DNA of 64,000 nt, from the NCBI GenBank assembly GCA_001048675.1, contig CCKK01000018.1, positions 1-64,000 on the forward strand. The letters run 5' to 3'. Shown here in pieces: positions 59,835 to 64,000 of the stretch; position 1 is the first letter of the stretch, and every line of letters starts with the position of its first letter. Source of the DNA: Vibrio diabolicus. Its GTDB lineage: Bacteria > Pseudomonadota > Gammaproteobacteria > Enterobacterales > Vibrionaceae. The position numbers and the translations under genes were made by a program. The notes below the pieces were generated by a model. The model was not told where the DNA came from. It did not search any database and saw only the letters and a list, made by a program, of their open reading frames with translations.

Positions 59835-62468
59835 ATGGCAAATATGACACTTCAGTCCCCTCTTACCTTTTCCGATGAACAAATCAATATCGGAGAACTC
59901 AAACAAGAGTTAGAGAAATTTAGCTCCGATCAAAACCAAGAGTTTCTCAATCATCATCCGGTAACAAGCTTGGTTTTAGCCAGGGCAGAATACATGGATC
60001 TGCTTCTGAATCGTTTGTGGCAACATTTTGGCTTCAAAGATATTTACAACATTTCTCTAGTTGCCGTGGGTGGCTATGGGCGTGGCGAGCTGCATCCGCT
60101 CTCCGATATCGATATTTTGATTCTGTCGAACAATAAGCTGCCGACCGCACTAGAAGCAAAAATCAGCGAATTCATTACGCTGTTGTGGGATTTAAAACTC
60201 GAGGTCGGACACGCAGTTCGCACCGTTAACGAATGTGCGGAAATTGGTAAAGCCGATCTGACCGTCGCGACAAATCTTCAAGAAGCGCGTCTACTGTGTG
60301 GCAGCGAGGATACCTTTCAGGCACTGAAGAAAGTTGTATTATCAGACTCCTTTTGGCCAAGTGAAACGTTTTATCGCGCTAAAATTCAAGAGCAGCGAGA
60401 ACGCCATGCCCGTTACCACGATACGACCTACAACTTAGAACCAGACATTAAGTCGACCCCTGGCGGGCTGCGCGATATTCATACATTAAGCTGGGTCGCC
60501 CGGCGTCACTTTGGTGCCACGTCATTGCTGGAAATGAGCCGATACGGATTTTTAACTGACGCAGAATACCGAGAATTGGTTGAATGTCAGGACTTCCTTT
60601 GGCGAGTGCGTTTCGCTCTGCACATGGAGCTTCGCCGCTATGACAACCGCTTGACCTTTGCCCATCAAGCACAAGTTGCGGAAAATCTAGGCTACGTCGG
60701 TGAAGGCAACCGAGGCGTAGAAATGATGATGAAAGAGTTTTATCGCACACTTCGTCGTGTGGCAGAGCTCAATAAAATGCTACTCAAACTTTTTGATCAA
60801 GCGATCATTAATGGTGGTGCGACAGAAAGTGCCGAGATTCTCGATGCCGACTTCCAACGTCGTGGCTCTTTGATTGAAGCGCGGAAACCCGCATTGTTTC
60901 AAGCTCGCCCAGAAACTATTCTGGATATGTTCTTACATATCGCGAACGACTCAACCATTGAAGGGGTGAGCCCACCAACACTACGTCAGCTGCGCACCGC
61001 GCGCCGTCGACTCAACAAATTTTTGCACACCATTCCTGCTGCGCGTGAAAAGTTCATGGCGTTATGTCGTCACCCTAATGCTCTGCATAAAGCATTCAGC
61101 CTAATGCACCGATTAGGGGTTATGGCGGCCTATTTACCACAATGGAGTCAAATTGTTGGTCAAATGCAGTTTGACTTATTCCACGCCTACACCGTTGATG
61201 AACACAGTATTCGCTTACTGAAACACATCAACACCTTTAGTGACCCAGAAAATCATGCGAAGCACCCTATTTGCTGTGACGTCTACCCTCGGATGCAAAA
61301 GAAAGAACTGCTGATTATTGCCGCTATTTTCCACGATATCGGTAAAGGACGTGGCGGCGATCACTCTGTTATAGGCGAAGGTGAGGCTTACGACTTCTGT
61401 ATTGAGCATGGCTTATCAAAGCCCGAGGCCAAACTTGTCGCTTGGTTGGTAAGGCATCATCTATTAATGTCCGTCACCGCACAGCGCCGAGACATTTATG
61501 ATCCCGATGTGATTACCGAATTTGCCAAAAAAGTCAGAGACGAAGAATCTCTCGATTATCTTGTGTGCCTGACAGTTGCAGATATTTGTGCAACCAACCC
61601 AGAACTTTGGAATGCTTGGAAACGAACCTTACTGGCAGAGCTGTATTACTCCACACAACGTGCTTTACGTAGAGGGTTAGAGAATCCTGTCGATGTGCGT
61701 GAGCGAATTCGCCACAATCAACAAATGGCCTCCGCAATGCTACGCAAAGAGGGGTTTGCCGCGCGCGAAATTGAAGTATTGTGGCAGCGCTTTAAAGCTG
61801 ACTATTTCCTTCGTCATACCCATACGCAAATCGCGTGGCACTGCGAACACTTACTTCGCATGGAAGATCCGACTAAGCCTTTAGTCTTGATCAGTAAAAA
61901 AGCCACTCGTGGCGGCACTGAGGTGTTTGTATATACGAAAGACCAGCCAGCTTTATTTGCGACGGTCGTGGCGGAGTTAGATAGGCGTAATTTTAATGTA
62001 CACGACGCGCAAATCATGACCAGCAAAGATGGGCACGTGATTGATACTTTTATGGTGCTCGATCAACATGGCGAAGCGATTGATGAGTCTCGTCACGCCG
62101 CGGTGATTAAGCACCTCACCCATGTACTAGAGGCGGGCCGACCGACCAAGATTAAAACACGCCGTACTCCGAACAAACTTCAGCACTTTAATGTGAAAAC
62201 CAAAGTCGACTTCTTACCAACCAAAGGTAAAAAGCACACTTTAATGGAGTTTGTCGCGCTAGACACACCAGGGCTGTTGGCCAAAGTAGGCCGTACGTTT
62301 GCTGATTTAAATATCAACCTTCATGGTGCAAAAATCACCACCATTGGTGAGCGAGCAGAAGACTTGTTTATTTTAACCAGTGATGCAGGGGGAAGATTAA
62401 GTGAAGAACAGCAAGATGAGCTAAGAGAGAGATTGATCGAAAAGTTATCTGATGAGGTCGCTGCTTAG
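59835..62468 (+). CDS. glnD: bifunctional uridylyltransferase/uridylyl-removing enzyme
   Basis: Senses glutamine and (de)uridylylates PII (GlnB, encoded in this window). It has 877 aa (E. coli 890). The nucleotidyltransferase site is GGYGRGELHPLSDIDIL near residue 78. The HD hydrolase site is IFHDIGKGRGGDHS near 497. Two C-terminal ACT domains start near 695 (VFVYTKDQPALFATVVAELD) and 805 (EFVALDTPGLLAKVGRTFAD). The start could also be the ATG at 59844, which has GGA eight bases upstream. The map terminator separates it from map. Confidence 0.96.
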   Translation: MANMTLQSPLTFSDEQINIGELKQELEKFSSDQNQEFLNHHPVTSLVLARAEYMDLLLNRLWQHFGFKDIYNISLVAVGGYGRGELHPLSDIDILILSNNKLPTALEAKISEFITLLWDLKLEVGHAVRTVNECAEIGKADLTVATNLQEARLLCGSEDTFQALKKVVLSDSFWPSETFYRAKIQEQRERHARYHDTTYNLEPDIKSTPGGLRDIHTLSWVARRHFGATSLLEMSRYGFLTDAEYRELVECQDFLWRVRFALHMELRRYDNRLTFAHQAQVAENLGYVGEGNRGVEMMMKEFYRTLRRVAELNKMLLKLFDQAIINGGATESAEILDADFQRRGSLIEARKPALFQARPETILDMFLHIANDSTIEGVSPPTLRQLRTARRRLNKFLHTIPAAREKFMALCRHPNALHKAFSLMHRLGVMAAYLPQWSQIVGQMQFDLFHAYTVDEHSIRLLKHINTFSDPENHAKHPICCDVYPRMQKKELLIIAAIFHDIGKGRGGDHSVIGEGEAYDFCIEHGLSKPEAKLVAWLVRHHLLMSVTAQRRDIYDPDVITEFAKKVRDEESLDYLVCLTVADICATNPELWNAWKRTLLAELYYSTQRALRRGLENPVDVRERIRHNQQMASAMLRKEGFAAREIEVLWQRFKADYFLRHTHTQIAWHCEHLLRMEDPTKPLVLISKKATRGGTEVFVYTKDQPALFATVVAELDRRNFNVHDAQIMTSKDGHVIDTFMVLDQHGEAIDESRHAAVIKHLTHVLEAGRPTKIKTRRTPNKLQHFNVKTKVDFLPTKGKKHTLMEFVALDTPGLLAKVGRTFADLNINLHGAKITTIGERAEDLFILTSDAGGRLSEEQQDELRERLIEKLSDEVAA

Positions 62469-62610
62469 ATCAAACCTGCCAATCTTTTCGGTTCAGGGCG
62501 AGAGCGATCTTGCCCACAAGTTAAGCATTTTGGCTAAATATCAGCTATCTAGCTCATACATAGGCTGCTACAGTTATATCAATATCAATTCGATGTAATA
62601 GAGGTAGCCT

Positions 62611-62994
62611 ATGTATCCCCACCTCACTGGTTTGGGTATTCACGACCCTAAGCAGATTGAACGTTATTCCCTACGCCAAGAAGCACACAAAGACGTGCTC
62701 AAGATCTATTTCCACAAGCAAAAAGGCGAGCTGTTCGCCAAAAGCGTTAAATTCAAATACCCGCGCCAAATCAAAAATGTTCTTGTGGACAGTGGCAGTC
62801 ACAAATATAAAGAAGTAACGGAAATCAACCGTAACCTCACATTGGTCATTGATGAACTGAATAAAATCACTAAGCCAACGAAACAACCTGAGGTTGATGT
62901 AAAAGAGAAAATTCTTTCAGACCTTCGTCATTTAGAAAAAGTTGTTTCGAGCAAGATCGCAGAGATCGAAGCAGATCTCGAAAAACTCAAGTAA
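62611..62994 (+). CDS. yaeH: UPF0325 / DUF3461 protein YaeH
   Basis: 127 aa (E. coli YaeH 128). The sequence [21 protein letters not shown] and [12 protein letters not shown] are near-identical to E. coli, and the C-terminus is a charged helix ([14 protein letters not shown]). Function unknown. In E. coli yaeH also lies near glnD, with dapD between; dapD is absent from this place here. Confidence 0.92.
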   Translation: MYPHLTGLGIHDPKQIERYSLRQEAHKDVLKIYFHKQKGELFAKSVKFKYPRQIKNVLVDSGSHKYKEVTEINRNLTLVIDELNKITKPTKQPEVDVKEKILSDLRHLEKVVSSKIAEIEADLEKLK

Positions 62995-63016
62995 AACGTT
63001 AAGTCTTAAATACTAA

Positions 63017-63048
63017 AAAAAGGGTTAGCATTGATGCTAACCCTTTTT
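63017..63048. terminator. bidirectional terminator between yaeH and truC
   Basis: Fifteen-base perfect arms AAAAAGGGTTAGCAT/ATGCTAACCCTTTTT around TG, between convergent genes. Confidence 0.92.
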
Positions 63049-63086
63049 ATTTGTACTCAATCATTATCTAGATCTAACTAATCCCA

Positions 63087-63857
63087 TTATCGGTTGATCA
63101 TTGATTCATCCCACTCAAATCGAGTAAACAATTGCTGCCAAGTCTCATCAATATTGGCCGTCATGACAATCTCTTGATCGGTAAATGGGTGGACAAACCG
63201 TAACTCTGAAGAGTGCAGTAGCAAGCGGTGAGCATCAAACTCTGTGCGATAAAGCTTGTTGTGCTTGCCGTCTCCGTGCGTTGTATCACCCACAATAGGA
63301 TGACGTAGATGCGCCATATGACGACGAAGTTGGTGCTTACGCCCCGTTTTAGGTTTCATCTCAACTAAGCAATAACGCGTTGTAGGAAATTTACCCGTAG
63401 AATAGGGAACTTCCACTTTAGCCAACGGTTTATATTCCGTCACCGCTTCTTGCGCTTCTTTTTCTTGTGAAGCGAACTTATCCGCAATCTTGTCTAACTC
63501 GACTTTGAGCGCGTAATCCAAGACGCCCTCTTCCTCAATCCAACCGCGTACTATCGCGTGGTATGTCTTTTCCATTTTATGTTCAGCAAACATCGGCATG
63601 ACTTGTGATGCGACTTCACTCGACAACGCAAACACAAGCACACCAGATGTTGGACGATCCAGACGATGCAATGGGAAAACATGCTGACCAATTTGATCGC
63701 GCAAAGTTTGCATGACAAATTGAGTTTCATGCTTATCTAACCAACTGCGGTGCACCAGCATGCCGGCAGGCTTGTTAACCGCAACAAAATATTCATCCTG
63801 ATAAACGATCTCCAGTTCCACTGGTTCTGAAGATCGCGCTATTTCTTGTTCTAACAT
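63087..63857 (-). CDS. truC: tRNA pseudouridine(65) synthase
   Basis: Makes pseudouridine 65 in the T arm of some tRNAs. RluA-type fold with the catalytic Asp in HRLDRPTSGVL near residue 83, and GRKHQLRRHMAHLRHPIVGD near 190. About 256 aa (E. coli 260). The start is uncertain: ATG at 63857 is taken because it lies just after the yqcC stop, while ATG 63878 adds seven residues and overlaps yqcC. E. coli also has yqcC directly upstream of truC. Confidence 0.93.
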   Translation of the reverse strand: MLEQEIARSSEPVELEIVYQDEYFVAVNKPAGMLVHRSWLDKHETQFVMQTLRDQIGQHVFPLHRLDRPTSGVLVFALSSEVASQVMPMFAEHKMEKTYHAIVRGWIEEEGVLDYALKVELDKIADKFASQEKEAQEAVTEYKPLAKVEVPYSTGKFPTTRYCLVEMKPKTGRKHQLRRHMAHLRHPIVGDTTHGDGKHNKLYRTEFDAHRLLLHSSELRFVHPFTDQEIVMTANIDETWQQLFTRFEWDESMINR

Positions 63858-63861
63858 TTGG

Positions 63862-64000
63862 TTACTTATATAGTTCATCAATGGTTCGGATTGTAACAAG
63901 CAGCTCTGCGAACTGCGGTTCCTGCTTCCACGCTTCTGAAAAATAGGGCTCGAGAGAAAACCCTCTTGGCAATGGTTGGTTTTTTTCCACTAGCACGTGC
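63862..64000 (-). CDS. yqcC: YqcC family protein (DUF446), 3' fragment
   Basis: The last 45 codons of a gene that begins beyond the right edge. The reading NQPLPRGFSLEPYFSEAW matches the C-terminal PLPGAFAVAPYYE block of E. coli YqcC, and it directly precedes truC as in E. coli. Function unknown. The stop is TAA at 63862-63864. Confidence 0.82.
   Translation of the reverse strand, partial: HVLVEKNQPLPRGFSLEPYFSEAWKQEPQFAELLVTIRTIDELYK

Overview
The window is an ordinary chromosomal segment of a Vibrio, probably of the Harveyi clade (V. parahaemolyticus/alginolyticus/harveyi type). Three things point there: a sheathed-polar-flagellum type flagellin gene under a sigma-28 promoter, protein sequences close to the gammaproteobacterial core set, and gene order shared in blocks with E. 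coli (dapE-yffB, dapA-bamC/gcvR-bcp, perM-bepA-yfgD, purMN-upp-uraA, fadE-gmhA-yafJ, dnaQ-rnhA-yafS-gloB-mltD, the bam-lpx superoperon, map-glnD-yaeH). I found no rRNA, tRNA, CRISPR array, insertion sequence or prophage. Species assignment is inference.

Layout. 1-2.9 kb: flagellin (the next flagellin's promoter is at the left edge), then yfeZ-yfeX (DyP peroxidase). 3-6.8 kb: small conserved proteins of unknown function, a winged-helix protein, yffB-dapE, an M15 peptidase and DUF2897. 6.9-16.2 kb: dapA-bamC, gcvR-bcp, perM-tusA-like, bepA-yfgD-wrbA-like-DUF2069, DUF2066. 16.3-20.6 kb: nucleotide salvage and synthesis (uraA, upp, purM, purN) with two PurR boxes. 21-25.3 kb: yafJ, gmhA, and fadE behind a FadR-like site. 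25.5-30.3 kb: a SulP transporter, a three-gene accessory patch (GNAT, DUF1353, nucleotidyltransferase) and a TIGR03503 envelope protein. 30.3-38.8 kb: dnaQ/rnhA, yafS/gloB, mltD-YIP1, yafD, glnB, a cytochrome c and tilS. 38.9-58.5 kb: one long leftward run, rpsB-tsf, pyrH-frr, uppS-cdsA-dxr-rseP-bamA-skp-lpxD-fabZ-lpxA-lpxB-rnhB-dnaE-accA, which couples translation, isoprenoid/phospholipid/lipid A synthesis and outer-membrane assembly. 58.9-64 kb: map, glnD, yaeH, truC and the 3' end of yqcC.

Functional links: DapA and DapE both act in lysine/diaminopimelate synthesis. BamC, BamA, Skp, BepA and RseP belong to outer-membrane protein assembly and the sigma-E response. GlnD and its PII substrate GlnB are both present.

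Most notable: two housekeeping genes, uraA and rnhB, are each broken by a single-base homopolymer indel (C5 at 16931-16935; T4 at 43921-43924). Either the strain lost them or the assembly has homopolymer errors. I did not find a convincing undescribed multi-gene system. The best leads are the GNAT/DUF1353/nucleotidyltransferase patch, a long hairpin in the bepA leader, a degenerate repeat at 20.7-20.9 kb, and the gloB promoter embedded in yafS.
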